64,000 nucleotides of DNA from Rhizobium lentis. GTDB lineage: Bacteria > Pseudomonadota > Alphaproteobacteria > Rhizobiales > Rhizobiaceae. The stretch is taken from assembly GCF_014200175.1 (NCBI RefSeq), contig NZ_JACHBD010000014.1:1-64000 (forward strand), in the 5' to 3' direction. A program made the position numbers and the translations under genes. Below, in pieces: positions 33,434 to 42,130 of this stretch. Under the pieces are notes generated by a model. The model did no database searches. It was not told where the DNA came from and worked only from the letters and a program-made list of their open reading frames with translations. Within the stretch, counting starts at the first letter, position 1, and each line of letters begins with the position of its first letter.

Positions 33434-34477
33434 ATGACCGAACTTGAAACTAGACCGCTCGGAAAAAGCAAAGTGCGGGTAACTTCGCTGGGGCTAGGCA
33501 CGGTGCCGCTCTCTGGCTTCAACGCCGATGTCTCCTACGGCGACTTCGAAGCGACGATCCTCGCTGGCTACGCGGCCGGAATCCGCTACTTCGATTGCGC
33601 GCCAATGTATGGCTTTGGGAAATCGGAGCATTATCTTGGCCATGCCCTCAGGGCGAACAAGCTGCGCGAAAACGTGGTGGTGAGCACCAAGGTTGGTCGT
33701 GTATTGAAGCCCGCCAGCAGGACAAAGAAGCTTGAAACCGTCTACGGCATCGAGTGGATCGACCCGCTTCCGTTTCTCGATACCTACGATTACACCTATG
33801 ATGGCGTGATGCGCGCATTCGAAGACAGCCAGCAGCGCCTCGGATTGGACTATATCGACGTTCTTCTCGTGCATGACGTTGGTCGGGCATGGCACGGCGA
33901 CCAAAGCGAGTTCTATTGGAATCAGCTGCGGGCCTCGGGTTATAAGGCACTGGACGAGCTTCGCTCCAGCGGAGCCGTCTCAGCCATCGGCTTGGGGGTC
34001 AACGAAACCGACTCCGTGGTCGGTGTCGCTCGTGAATTTCCGATCGACTGCTCGTTGATCGCCGGCCGCTACACCCTTTTGAATCATGCCCCGCTTGAGG
34101 CCGCGTTCGACGAGTTGCTCCAGCGGAACGTCTCCGTGATCGCTGGCGGGATCTTCAATTCCGGAATTCTGGCGACAGGCGTCGGCGGTCCCGCGGCCAC
34201 TTACGATTACGGCAAGGTTCCTGCGGCCGTCGTCGAAAAGGTCAAGGCCATCGAGAGCATTTGCTCGAGATTTGCGGTGAGCTTGCCTGCAGCGGCGATG
34301 CAATTCGTCTATGCGCATCCGGCAGTGGCCACGCTGGTCATGGGTGCAAAGAGCGCATTGGAAGTCGAGCAGAACGTCAAGGCGATCAACGAGACAATAC
34401 CCCCTGCATTTTGGGACGCTTTGATTGAAGCGAGCCTTCTTCCGTCAAACGCTCCGCTGCCGACGGCTATACGATGA
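33434..34477 (+). CDS. Aldo/keto reductase, aldose 1-dehydrogenase (L-fucose/D-threo-aldose dehydrogenase-like)
   Basis: A 347-residue aldo/keto reductase clearly paralogous to 28790-29824: the openings run LGLGTxPLxGxN in both, and both share YFDxAPxYGxGKSEH, the long DYxYDGVMRAFEDSQQRLG insert and the RYTLLNHxxLE region. It should oxidise an aldose C1 to a lactone with NAD(P). Start at ATG 33434, chosen because the MTELETRPLGKSKVRVTSLG opening matches the paralogue. It is followed by an ATGA overlap with the next gene, whose own successor is a lactonase-like protein. That order fits lactone formation and hydrolysis. Confidence 0.87.
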   Translation: MTELETRPLGKSKVRVTSLGLGTVPLSGFNADVSYGDFEATILAGYAAGIRYFDCAPMYGFGKSEHYLGHALRANKLRENVVVSTKVGRVLKPASRTKKLETVYGIEWIDPLPFLDTYDYTYDGVMRAFEDSQQRLGLDYIDVLLVHDVGRAWHGDQSEFYWNQLRASGYKALDELRSSGAVSAIGLGVNETDSVVGVAREFPIDCSLIAGRYTLLNHAPLEAAFDELLQRNVSVIAGGIFNSGILATGVGGPAATYDYGKVPAAVVEKVKAIESICSRFAVSLPAAAMQFVYAHPAVATLVMGAKSALEVEQNVKAINETIPPAFWDALIEASLLPSNAPLPTAIR

Positions 34478-34977
34478 TGGCCCGCGGAGGCACCGTTTTC
34501 GGCGGCTTCCGCTGCGAAGCGCTCGTGGGTTCGGTTCCATCGCCGGAGGCGCGCGCATGCCTCGAGGCGCTCGTCAGGACTTATGGCGAGCTTCTCGCGA
34601 TCTACTCCTTCATGCATATGGCATTGAGGGAGAAGAGCATGCGCCTCTTGATTGGAGAACTCGCCGATCGCGCCACAGAGATAAAGCGATCCGTCCGTTC
34701 CTCGCTTGCGGGCTCGCGCTTTCTCGCAGGACAGGGCCACGCACTCTACCATCTTGGACGGGCAGATGGCCTGCTTGTCGAGGCGGAGGAGCACCTGCAG
34801 CGCGGTGTCCTGGTTTCAGATGCATCCCTGCTGGGGCTGCTTTCAAATGCGGCGATCCAGCTGAAACGATCGGCCGCCATCTTAGGCACGTCGACCTTCG
34901 ACACGACAGCATGCTGTGGAGGGTCCCTTGGACATGGGGAGGAAGACCATGGGAACGCATTCGATCTGGGTGCTTGA
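34474..34977 (+). CDS. Protein of unknown function, helical, 167 residues
   Basis: Not recognised. It is translationally coupled to the reductase upstream by an ATGA overlap, and its end overlaps the next gene by 29 bases, so it is probably real. It looks mostly alpha-helical (long Leu/Ala/Glu-rich segments such as LVRTYGELLAIYSFMHMALRE), with a Cys-Cys-Gly-Gly segment near the C-terminus and no signal peptide. The coupling suggests a role in the oxidation/lactone branch, perhaps as a subunit or chaperone. The frame has few close family marks, so the call rests on its position. Confidence 0.6.
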   Translation: MMARGGTVFGGFRCEALVGSVPSPEARACLEALVRTYGELLAIYSFMHMALREKSMRLLIGELADRATEIKRSVRSSLAGSRFLAGQGHALYHLGRADGLLVEAEEHLQRGVLVSDASLLGLLSNAAIQLKRSAAILGTSTFDTTACCGGSLGHGEEDHGNAFDLGA

Positions 34978-35815
34978 ATACTCTCGAAGCCCGGTCCACC
35001 CGGTCAGCGGGGTTTTTTACGGCGCCCATAATCAGGGCACGATGAACCTGCCGTTCGCATACATTCTCATCAAGACAGGAGATGCAGTCGTTCTGGTTGA
35101 TGCCGGTCACGACGCCGCCGATTTCGGAGGCCAGATCGCCAATTCGATTGGCGTTACCGGTTGGACGCCTCCGGAAATCGTTCTCGGGGAATGCGGGATC
35201 AGGCCCCAGGACGTCACCCATGTCATCCTCACGCACGCGCACTTCGATCACATTGGCGGCCTAAAGTTCTTCCCAAATGCTAAGATTTTCATTCAGAAGA
35301 AAGAATTGGAATCCTGGATGTGGATTCTGGCAAAGGGTCGGCGCTTCCGTTCATTGCAGGCCGGACTGAATCCGGCGGATATCCTCTATCTGACCCAGGC
35401 AAATATCGAAGGCCGCCTGGAACTGGTGGAGGGAGAGCGGGAAAACCTGGTGCCAGGCGTTCATGTCTATCCGGCATTCGACACCCATACCGCAGGATCG
35501 CAATATGTGGTGGTGGAGACCGGCGGTGGAGACGGCAAGTTTATCCTGTCCGGCGACGTCATCTACACCTACAGCAACCTCACGGGTGAGGACGCCACCG
35601 ATCCCTGCTTTGTGCCGCCGGGCCTTGCCAATGGCAGCCAGACACGTCTGATCGAGTCCGCCGAGGAGATGCTCAAAATCGTTGGTATGGACGAACGACG
35701 AATTGTTCCCATGCACGAGGAGCAGCTGTCAAAAATCTATCCCTCGCGTCTGACGGCTCGCCAGCTCATGCTCGTCGAGATTTGTGTGGCCGACGGAGAC
35801 GTATCAAGAGTTTGA
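34949..35815 (+). CDS. Metallo-beta-lactamase-fold hydrolase, AHL/gamma-lactone lactonase-like
   Basis: A 288-residue MBL-fold enzyme. The zinc motif THAHFDHIGG (His96, His98, Asp100, His101), His180 in DTHTAGSQ and Asp203 in SGDVIY are all present. Overall it resembles AiiA/AttM (BlcC) lactonases of acyl-homoserine lactones and gamma-butyrolactone. Following two coupled genes with an aldose 1-dehydrogenase first, it may hydrolyse the sugar lactone; quorum quenching is the alternative. ATG 34949 follows GGGGAGGAAGACC and overlaps the preceding gene. It is cytoplasmic, with no signal peptide. Confidence 0.83.
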   Translation: MGTHSIWVLEYSRSPVHPVSGVFYGAHNQGTMNLPFAYILIKTGDAVVLVDAGHDAADFGGQIANSIGVTGWTPPEIVLGECGIRPQDVTHVILTHAHFDHIGGLKFFPNAKIFIQKKELESWMWILAKGRRFRSLQAGLNPADILYLTQANIEGRLELVEGERENLVPGVHVYPAFDTHTAGSQYVVVETGGGDGKFILSGDVIYTYSNLTGEDATDPCFVPPGLANGSQTRLIESAEEMLKIVGMDERRIVPMHEEQLSKIYPSRLTARQLMLVEICVADGDVSRV

Positions 35816-35883
35816 TCGATTTGAAGCAGCGCGAACGCCAAGCTGCATCGTTCACAATCGTCCTCCCAAGGCGATAAGCAGAG

Positions 35884-35922
35884 AAAAGGCCGGGTGTCAG
35901 TTCACAGTGACTCCGGCCTTTT
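35884..35922. terminator. Bidirectional Rho-independent terminator
   Basis: Perfect 10-bp arms AAAAGGCCGG (35884-35893) and CCGGCCTTTT (35913-35922), with an inner GTCA/TGAC pair in the loop. The arms give a T run in both directions. It ends the reductase/MBL operon 69 bases after its stop. Confidence 0.85.
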
Positions 35923-36287
35923 CCAAACACCTTGCCCGCTGCGGTGATCTGCCCGGTGAAGAAGCCCTATATTCGCGCCCGCTTTGATGACGGCCCGGTA
36001 GTCCGCGATGTTTGCCATGGAGGACAAGGCCTCCATCTCCATGGCGATGACATTTGCGCTTGAACCTCCAAACCATCCTTGTTTCGTTAGAAAATGAGCG
36101 CCTTCGGCCATGCATGGAGCGGTGCAATCGCACCATCATGCGTCTTCACATGTCCCATCATACCAGCAGCGTCAGGGGCGTTGTCGAATAGAGCAACACA
36201 AACTAACGACAAATGATGTTTGCATGTGATTTGTAGCGTCGGATCTTGATGTTAAAGGATCGGATTAGTGCGCCGGAGGATTAGAAT
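35923..36287. other. Intergenic region before the DeoR gene
   Basis: No gene I can support. A minus-strand frame from 36111 to 35902 (69 codons) has a protein-like stretch (GWFGGSSANVIAMEMEAL) but runs through the terminator arms and matches no family I know. It may be a gene remnant. The AT-richer 36190-36260 part probably holds the promoter of the DeoR-type regulator. Confidence 0.4.
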
Positions 36288-37061
36288 ATGAAGAGAGATG
36301 ATCGGAGGCAGGCCATTATGGACCTGTTGGTCGCGCAGAGGGTGGTGGATCTGGACGACCTATCCGATCGGTTCGCTGTATCCAAGATGACCATCCACCG
36401 GGATCTGGATGATCTTGAGCAGGCAGGGATGCTTCGCAAGGTCCGCGGCGGGGCAACGATCGAGGCAGGAGGCCATTTCGAAAGCGATTTCCGGTTTCGC
36501 CAGCAGCAGGAGGGCGAGGCCAAGCGCCGGATGGCAGAGGCCGCCCTTGAACTCGTCGAGCCCGGCATGACGGTGATGGTCAACGACGGATCTATGGCGT
36601 CGGTGCTCGGGGAATTGCTGCCACAGAGGAGGCCGCTGACGGTGATCACCAACAATGCGGCGGTCATCGATCGGCTCAAGACGGAATCAGGGATCAACCT
36701 GATTGCGGTCGGTGGACGCTATTCGATGAAGTTCAATGGTTTTTTCGGCGTCGTCGCCGAACAGGCATTGTCGCGTCTCAGCGCCGACATCGCCTTTATC
36801 TCAACGCCGGCAGTTTCTGGATTGCGCGTCTACCATATGGATGATGACGTTGTCCGCTCGAAGCGAGCGATGATTGCAAGCGCCGCGCGTCGCTGCTTGC
36901 TCTTAAACCATAAGCGCTTCAATCATACTGCTCTTCATGTCCTGGCCACCATTGACGAGTTCGAAGTTATCATCACCGACCAGGAACCGACAATCGACGT
37001 CCGCGCGGCTTTGGAAGGATCCAATGTGCAGCTTAGAGTGGCATCGCAGGAGAGGAAGTGA
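36288..37061 (+). CDS. DeoR-family transcriptional regulator
   Basis: A 257-residue DeoR/GlpR-type regulator: N-terminal helix-turn-helix DLSDRFAVSKMTIHRDLDDLEQAGMLRKVRGGA, then a sugar-phosphate isomerase-like effector domain beginning near ALELVEPGMTVMVNDGS and ending with the VITD and DVRAAL segments. Such proteins sense phosphorylated sugars. CGGAGGATTAGAAT precedes the ATG. It stands alone between a terminator and a convergent gene, so its targets could be the RLP cluster upstream or genes elsewhere. Confidence 0.92.
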   Translation: MKRDDRRQAIMDLLVAQRVVDLDDLSDRFAVSKMTIHRDLDDLEQAGMLRKVRGGATIEAGGHFESDFRFRQQQEGEAKRRMAEAALELVEPGMTVMVNDGSMASVLGELLPQRRPLTVITNNAAVIDRLKTESGINLIAVGGRYSMKFNGFFGVVAEQALSRLSADIAFISTPAVSGLRVYHMDDDVVRSKRAMIASAARRCLLLNHKRFNHTALHVLATIDEFEVIITDQEPTIDVRAALEGSNVQLRVASQERK

Positions 37062-37175
37062 ATATCGCCAACGATCCTTCGGGTAGATGCCGCGCAAGGC
37101 GGCACCCGTCCCCGAATCTCAAGTTCGGCCCTTGATGGGGGGAGCCCTTCCACAATCTTCTCCTGTGGGCTTGTC

Positions 37176-37877
37176 CTATGGACGTTCAACGCGATATCTC
37201 AGATGGACGGAGCCGAGGCCAGCGGCTTCGGCGCTCATAAACGTGAGCCTCGCCCCGCCGGCAAGCCCATCCTCGCCGCCCTCAAATATGGCCGGTGTAT
37301 TCGACTTGCCTCCGATCGCAGGGAAGATGACTAGGCTGACCTCGTCAACAAGACCCTCATTCAAGAAATGGCCATTGGTTTGCGCCCCGCCTTCCAGCAT
37401 CAAGCGCTTCACACCGAATTCGGTGCCGAGAACATCGAGCGCGTTTTTCAGATCGACGCCATCTTTCTCGGATACGATATAGGAAACGCCAGCCTGGGCG
37501 AGGCCCGCCAGGTAAGCATCATCCACGTCAGATCCTGTCAGGACGATAAGTTGAGCATCCTCAATGTCGTTCTTGTCCCAGCGTAGCCGACCGTCCTTAT
37601 CAACGATAACAGCGAACTCGTTGGCATCCGGGTTGGCGTTATGGATCGGCCGCGGTGCTGTGCCGGTTGTTTCATAGGGACGGTCGACGGCGTCTGCGAA
37701 TTCCTCGCCTGTCGCTCTTCCCGAAAGCCAGGCGTCGGCACCAATCTTCTCATGCAGGTCGTCATAGACCTTCACGAGTTCCTCCACCGAATGGCCGGTC
37801 GCCTCAGCCCAATCATTGACGATCAATCGACCGTCCAGTGGCGACATCATGTGACAGATTACATGGGGTCTGGGCAT
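37176..37877 (-). CDS. Dihydrofolate reductase / RibD C-terminal domain protein
   Basis: A 233-residue single-domain reductase of the RibD_C family. It has the CHMMSPLDGRL N-terminal motif, the LMLEGGAQTNGHFLNEGLVDE core that binds NADPH in RibD and the SLVIFPAIGGKS segment. Standalone members are common accessory reductases with unknown substrates; it lacks the deaminase domain of RibD. It is convergent with the DeoR gene and 29 bases after the SDR on the same strand, which may share its transcript. Confidence 0.85.
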   Translation of the reverse strand: MPRPHVICHMMSPLDGRLIVNDWAEATGHSVEELVKVYDDLHEKIGADAWLSGRATGEEFADAVDRPYETTGTAPRPIHNANPDANEFAVIVDKDGRLRWDKNDIEDAQLIVLTGSDVDDAYLAGLAQAGVSYIVSEKDGVDLKNALDVLGTEFGVKRLMLEGGAQTNGHFLNEGLVDEVSLVIFPAIGGKSNTPAIFEGGEDGLAGGARLTFMSAEAAGLGSVHLRYRVERP

Positions 37878-37906
37878 TGGATTACTCCTCTACAAACATT
37901 CCACCG

Positions 37907-38761
37907 TCAGTGGTCTGCCTTCAACCAGGCTGCGAATTTATCCATCCAGTCGGGGTGCCAACGTGAAAGCGCCGGCCGGTTCAGGATCATGTCGTCGGCC
38001 GCCCAGCGGATCCGTCTGGCATCTATCTCCGACGTAACCGCATTATCGGGACAAATGATGTAAAAGTCCTCCTCGAGCAGACGGGCCAGGAAGTATTCCA
38101 CCAACTGCTCAGCGGTCCATGCCTCATCGGGCTTGGCAGCGCCATGCGGCTTGAGTGCGATGTTCATGGGCGTCCACGTGTAGCCAGGGACGAGGAGATG
38201 AGCCGATACACGACCTCCCGTCTCCTTCAAAAGCGCGTGCGACAGCTGTTCGGTCAGTACCTTGACAGCTGCCTTTGCCACCGAATAGGCGGCATTGCCC
38301 GGAGGAGTTGTAATTCCTTCCTTGGAGCCGAGGTTGACGACCGCCGATGGTCGGGCTGCCTTGATCAGGTAGGGCACGAAGACGTGTTGTGCGGCTAGAA
38401 CACCTCCGAAGTTTACATCGATCTGGCGTCGCCACTTTACAGGATCATCCCAGGGGCCGGCTCCTTGCGTAATGCCCGCGTTGTTTACAAGGATGGCCAC
38501 GTCGCCAAACCGAGAGAGCGTTTCGTCCTGCAACCTCGTCAGTGTCGATGGATCCGAGACGTCGCCGCTCACAACCAGAGTGTCCGTATCGAGTGCCGAG
38601 GCAACATCCTCAAGTGCGTCGGCGTCGAGATCCAGCAATGCGAGCTTCATGCCGCGGGCCGCGAGAGCCCTCGCGATCGCCAAGCCGATGCCCTTCGCAG
38701 CTCCCGTGATGACCGCAACGCGGCCAGGAGCAACGATGCTGTTCATTCTCTCGCTCATCAT
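37907..38761 (-). CDS. SDR-family oxidoreductase
   Basis: A 284-residue classical SDR with TGAAKGIGLA near residue 20, NNAG near 100 and YSVAK as the catalytic Tyr-x3-Lys. The C-terminal part after YTWTPMN is unusual and Trp-rich (RWHPDWMDKFAAW), as in a subgroup of alphaproteobacterial SDRs of unknown substrate. The frame is open far upstream to 39193, but the upstream part is not protein-like. ATG 38761 follows GGGAAGACA. Confidence 0.87.
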   Translation of the reverse strand: MMSERMNSIVAPGRVAVITGAAKGIGLAIARALAARGMKLALLDLDADALEDVASALDTDTLVVSGDVSDPSTLTRLQDETLSRFGDVAILVNNAGITQGAGPWDDPVKWRRQIDVNFGGVLAAQHVFVPYLIKAARPSAVVNLGSKEGITTPPGNAAYSVAKAAVKVLTEQLSHALLKETGGRVSAHLLVPGYTWTPMNIALKPHGAAKPDEAWTAEQLVEYFLARLLEEDFYIICPDNAVTSEIDARRIRWAADDMILNRPALSRWHPDWMDKFAAWLKADH

Positions 38762-39205
38762 TGTCTTCCCGTCATTGGCCGTCCCCGCTGGAAGGTGGGC
38801 CGGACACGCCGTCGCGTGGATTTTCTCGGCCGACGGCACCATCGCAAGAAGTGCGTCAGCGCTACGCGGGCGCTTGTGTGCTCGGACCATATCTGCTGGC
38901 TGCGAACGACAGCTCAACCTCCTAACAACATAGGGCACTCCGCCGACCACTTGAAGTGAGCTGGATCGCACGCACCGATGAGCCGTGTTCACTCTTGGGT
39001 GCCTTCGTGACGTCGGGAATGCCTCGTCAATTTGGCTGCGGACGCGACCAAAAGGTCCCTCACTTCTGGTGTCTGCCAGATCGGTGGTTGATTTTTGCTC
39101 ACCGCCCCGATCGATTTTGCTCATGTAACCAACCGGCTCCACGGGCATTAGGTCACCAGCGCCTCGAGGCGATCGTGGTGCTGATAAAACCAAAGGAGTG
39201 AAATC
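38762..39205. other. Divergent intergenic region between two SDR genes
   Basis: About 440 bases between divergent starts. Open frames here look like chance frames in GC-rich DNA and match nothing known. Promoters for both SDR genes must lie here; I see no clear operator. Confidence 0.4.
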
Positions 39206-39988
39206 ATGACTGGTAATAAACCACTCGCAATGGTCACGGGCGGCTCATCTGGAATAGGCTTCGAGCTTGCCAAACAATTCGCCAAGAATGGATTTGACGT
39301 CGCTATTTCAGGCTCAAGCGACAAGGTAAACGAGGCCGCCGATGCGCTACGAAGCCTTGACGCCGAAGCGTATCCGTTCAAAGCGGATGCCTCGACATAC
39401 GATGGCGTTGAGGGGTTCTGGACCTTCACGCAGGGGCTGGGGCGCCCACTGGAAGCCGCGGCTCTGAACGTGGGTATCGGTATCGGCGGCGCCTTCGTCG
39501 ATAACGATCTCGAGGATGAGTTTCGCCTGCTTGCAATCAATGTCACTGGGACCGTCCATATGGCCAAACGCGTCGTCCAACATATGGTCAAGAACGGCCG
39601 CGGCAGGATCCTCATCACCTCCTCGGTTTCGGCGACCCTGCCCACGCCATACGAAACAGTCTACGGCCCGTCGAAGGCATTCGGTTACATGTTCGCGGAA
39701 TCTCTGCGCGAGGAGCTGCGCTCGACCGGGGTCACGGTGACGGCACTCCTTCCGGGCGCCACCAACAGCGACTTCCACGCGAACGCTGGGATGGGCGATA
39801 CTAAGCTCGGTGGCCAGCAGAAAAACGACAAGACTCTCGTCGCCAAGCAGGGCTTCGAGGCCCTCATGAACGACATCGACCATGTCGTCGGCGGAGACCA
39901 GAAAACCAAGCGGCAGGTGTTGGAAAACCGGACAACCCCGGAGCCTGTTAAAGCCGCCCGGCAAGCCGAACTGACCCAACCGCAGTGA
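39206..39988 (+). CDS. SDR-family oxidoreductase
   Basis: A 260-residue classical SDR: TGGSSGIGFELA cofactor motif, LNVGIG in the place of the usual NNAG, catalytic Ser in ITSSVSATLP and YGPSK. The C-terminal extension (about 60 residues, VVGGDQKTKRQVLENRTTP) is hydrophilic. AAGGAGTGAAATC precedes the ATG. Eleven bases separate it from a second SDR gene, which suggests a two-gene operon. Substrate unknown. Confidence 0.88.
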   Translation: MTGNKPLAMVTGGSSGIGFELAKQFAKNGFDVAISGSSDKVNEAADALRSLDAEAYPFKADASTYDGVEGFWTFTQGLGRPLEAAALNVGIGIGGAFVDNDLEDEFRLLAINVTGTVHMAKRVVQHMVKNGRGRILITSSVSATLPTPYETVYGPSKAFGYMFAESLREELRSTGVTVTALLPGATNSDFHANAGMGDTKLGGQQKNDKTLVAKQGFEALMNDIDHVVGGDQKTKRQVLENRTTPEPVKAARQAELTQPQ

Positions 39989-39999
39989 AGGAGCACATC

Positions 40000-40743
40000 A
40001 TGGCACATCTGAAAGACAAGGTCGCAATCGTCACGGGAGCTTCCTCGGGCATTGGAGCAGCGACCGCCAAAGGATTGGCGGAAAAAGGTGCGCGCGTCGT
40101 CCTTGCCGGCCGCAATGAGGAACGCCTCAGTCAGATTGTCGAAGACATCGCCGGTTCCGGAGGTATTGCCAGCTACAAGGTTGCCGATGCCACGGATTTT
40201 GAGAGTACCAAGGCCCTCGTCCCGTTCGCCACGACGACGTACGGCCCGGTCGATATATTGGTCAACAATGCGGGCCTCATGCTCTTTTCCTATTGGAAGG
40301 ATGCCGCGGTCGGCGATTGGAACAAGATGATCGATACCAACCTGCGTGGCTATCTACATGCGATTGCCGCCGTGCTGCCGTCGATGTTGGAGCGCCGGTC
40401 CGGCCGCATCCTGAATATGAGCTCTATCGCCGGCGTTCATGTCGGCGAGGCGGCAGGCGTTTATGGAGCCACGAAGTTCTTCATACGCGGTATCACCGAA
40501 AGCCTCAGAAAGGAGGTGGGCGTGGGAAGTGGGATCCAGGTGTCTATGATCAGCCCTGGCGTGATCGATACCGGCTGGGCCGACAAGGTTCATGACGAGA
40601 CGGGCAGAAAGATCGCCGGAGAGCTCAACAAGCAAGGTATTCCGCCGTCGTCGGTGGCTGAAGCCGTGGTCTATGCCCTAGATCAGCCCCCGGAGATCAC
40701 GATCAACGACATTGTCGTCCATCCAACCCGGCAGGACTGGTAG
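40000..40743 (+). CDS. SDR-family oxidoreductase
   Basis: A 247-residue classical SDR of the YdfG-like group: TGASSGIGAATA near residue 13, NNAGLMLF near 88, SSIAGVHVG and YGATK catalytic residues, and a C-terminal PPEITINDIVVHPTRQDW that is a hallmark of this group. The Arg/Asn in AGRNEER after the second strand favours NADPH. AAGGAG stands nine bases before ATG 40000; a GTG at 39985 is less likely. Confidence 0.9.
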   Translation: MAHLKDKVAIVTGASSGIGAATAKGLAEKGARVVLAGRNEERLSQIVEDIAGSGGIASYKVADATDFESTKALVPFATTTYGPVDILVNNAGLMLFSYWKDAAVGDWNKMIDTNLRGYLHAIAAVLPSMLERRSGRILNMSSIAGVHVGEAAGVYGATKFFIRGITESLRKEVGVGSGIQVSMISPGVIDTGWADKVHDETGRKIAGELNKQGIPPSSVAEAVVYALDQPPEITINDIVVHPTRQDW

Positions 40744-41092
40744 CCGGCGTTTTCGAAAGCTCAGAACTTGAACCTCCGGGACTGTCAGGCCGCGCGCGCG
40801 GAGGTGGTATCCGTTCCAACCGGTGCCGTCTCTCGTGGCTGTGGACAAGATGATCTTCATTGCATGACGATTAATCCCGGAGGTGCTATTATTCAGCGAC
40901 CCGGCCCATCTCCCGTCGTAGCTCCCCGGATCCGACATGGATCAACTAATGTCAAATTTTTGACTGCTTCCGTGGTCATCACATACCAAAGCCAGGTTAG
41001 TTGAATAAGGATTGAAGATACCAGCCGTCTGAAGCAAGGTCGGCGTCGGCCAGGACGATCTTATTCAGTCGAAGTGGGAGTATCCATAACTC
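40744..41092 (+). other. Intergenic region before a LysR gene
   Basis: About 350 bases with no supported gene. The 40950-41080 part is AT-richer and probably contains the promoter of the LysR gene. No clear inverted repeat was found. Confidence 0.35.
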
Positions 41093-41998
41093 ATGGTATC
41101 CACGCGGGCCGATCTGGCCGACCTTGAAACTTTCGTCGCGATCGCGAGGGCGGGGGGGTTCCGAAAAGCGGCCGCGCTTCGCGGCGTTTCCGGCTCCGCT
41201 CTCAGCCACTCGATCAGGGGTTTGGAGGCCCGTCTCGGCGTCCGTCTGTTTCATCGGACAAGCAGGAGCATCAGTCTCACCGCCGCCGGCGAAGTACTGC
41301 TTGCCGAACTAGAGCCCCGTTTCCTCGGCATCCAGGCTGCGATGGATCTCCTGGACAGTTTCAGGAGCGGTCCTACGGGCAGGGTGAGAGTGACCACGCT
41401 GCGTGACGCCGCCGAGCTGTTGATCGCTCCTCGACTGCACAGTTTTCGCAGCAACTACCCAGATGTCGAGATCGAAGTCAGCGTCGAGGATCGCTTTATC
41501 GATATGGTCGCCGAGGGTTTCGACGCGGGCATCCGCTATGGAGGAACAGTTCCCGAGGGGATGATCGCGTCGCGTCTGACTGCCGAACTTGAATGGATCG
41601 TCGTCGGCTCTCCAACCTATCTCAACGAACGAGGGCGGCCGGAGCGGCCGGAAGATCTCTTGACGCACGAGTGCATCCGGATCCGAACCGGTACAGACCA
41701 CGTCTGCAAATGGGAACTTGGCGACGGAGACCGCATGGTTACCCTAGACGTCCCTGGACTGCTCACGCTCGGGGATTCAGAACTGTCCATCCGCATGGCG
41801 CAGGAGGGGGGCGGTCTCTTTTACTGCCTGCGCGCACGCGTCGAGGACAAACTGGCGGCTGGTCTGCTCGAAGTGGTGCTGCCGGACTGGTCGTCTACTG
41901 GGCCGGGTTTTCATGCATACTACGTTTCGCACCGACAGGTGCCGTCCGCGCTCCGGACGTTTCTCGACCACCTTAAGGCGCCGCTTCCGGACGATTGA
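41093..41998 (+). CDS. LysR-family transcriptional regulator
   Basis: A 301-residue LysR protein: N-terminal helix-turn-helix (DLETFVAIARAGGFRKAAALRGVSGSALSHSIRGLEARLG) and an effector domain from about residue 90 (GRVRVTTLRDAAELLIAPRL). The GMIASRL and HECIRIR segments are typical of the subgroup that controls small oxidoreductase genes. It may control the SDR pair 350 bases upstream or divergent genes not seen here. The GGGAG 12 bases before the ATG is a weak ribosome site. Confidence 0.9.
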   Translation: MVSTRADLADLETFVAIARAGGFRKAAALRGVSGSALSHSIRGLEARLGVRLFHRTSRSISLTAAGEVLLAELEPRFLGIQAAMDLLDSFRSGPTGRVRVTTLRDAAELLIAPRLHSFRSNYPDVEIEVSVEDRFIDMVAEGFDAGIRYGGTVPEGMIASRLTAELEWIVVGSPTYLNERGRPERPEDLLTHECIRIRTGTDHVCKWELGDGDRMVTLDVPGLLTLGDSELSIRMAQEGGGLFYCLRARVEDKLAAGLLEVVLPDWSSTGPGFHAYYVSHRQVPSALRTFLDHLKAPLPDD

Positions 41999-42111
41999 AG
42001 GGACCTCGCGAGCCAGCTCCAAATTACGCAGATGCCTACATGGTATCCGAAACTCGTAGAGGTCTCGGCCTGCGCTTCAATGGATGCGTTAGCTTATACT
42101 ATAACGAATTC

Positions 42112-42130
42112 AGATGAGAAAAGCTCATCT
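42112..42130. promoter_or_regulatory. Perfect inverted repeat upstream of the M20 peptidase operon
   Basis: AGATGAG, a 5-base loop AAAAG, then CTCATCT, within an AT-rich stretch about 185 bases before the operon start at 42314. The low GC of the stem fits an operator better than a terminator. The whole 41999-42313 gap has no supported gene and likely holds the operon promoter. Confidence 0.4.

Noticed and set aside
35902..36111. Minus-strand frame of 69 codons after the MBL-fold gene
   Set aside because: It reads through the arm of a strong terminator and matches no known family; at most a remnant.
38762..39193. Long N-terminal extension of the minus-strand SDR
   Set aside because: The extra residues are not protein-like, and a good ribosome site with a normal SDR start lies at 38761.
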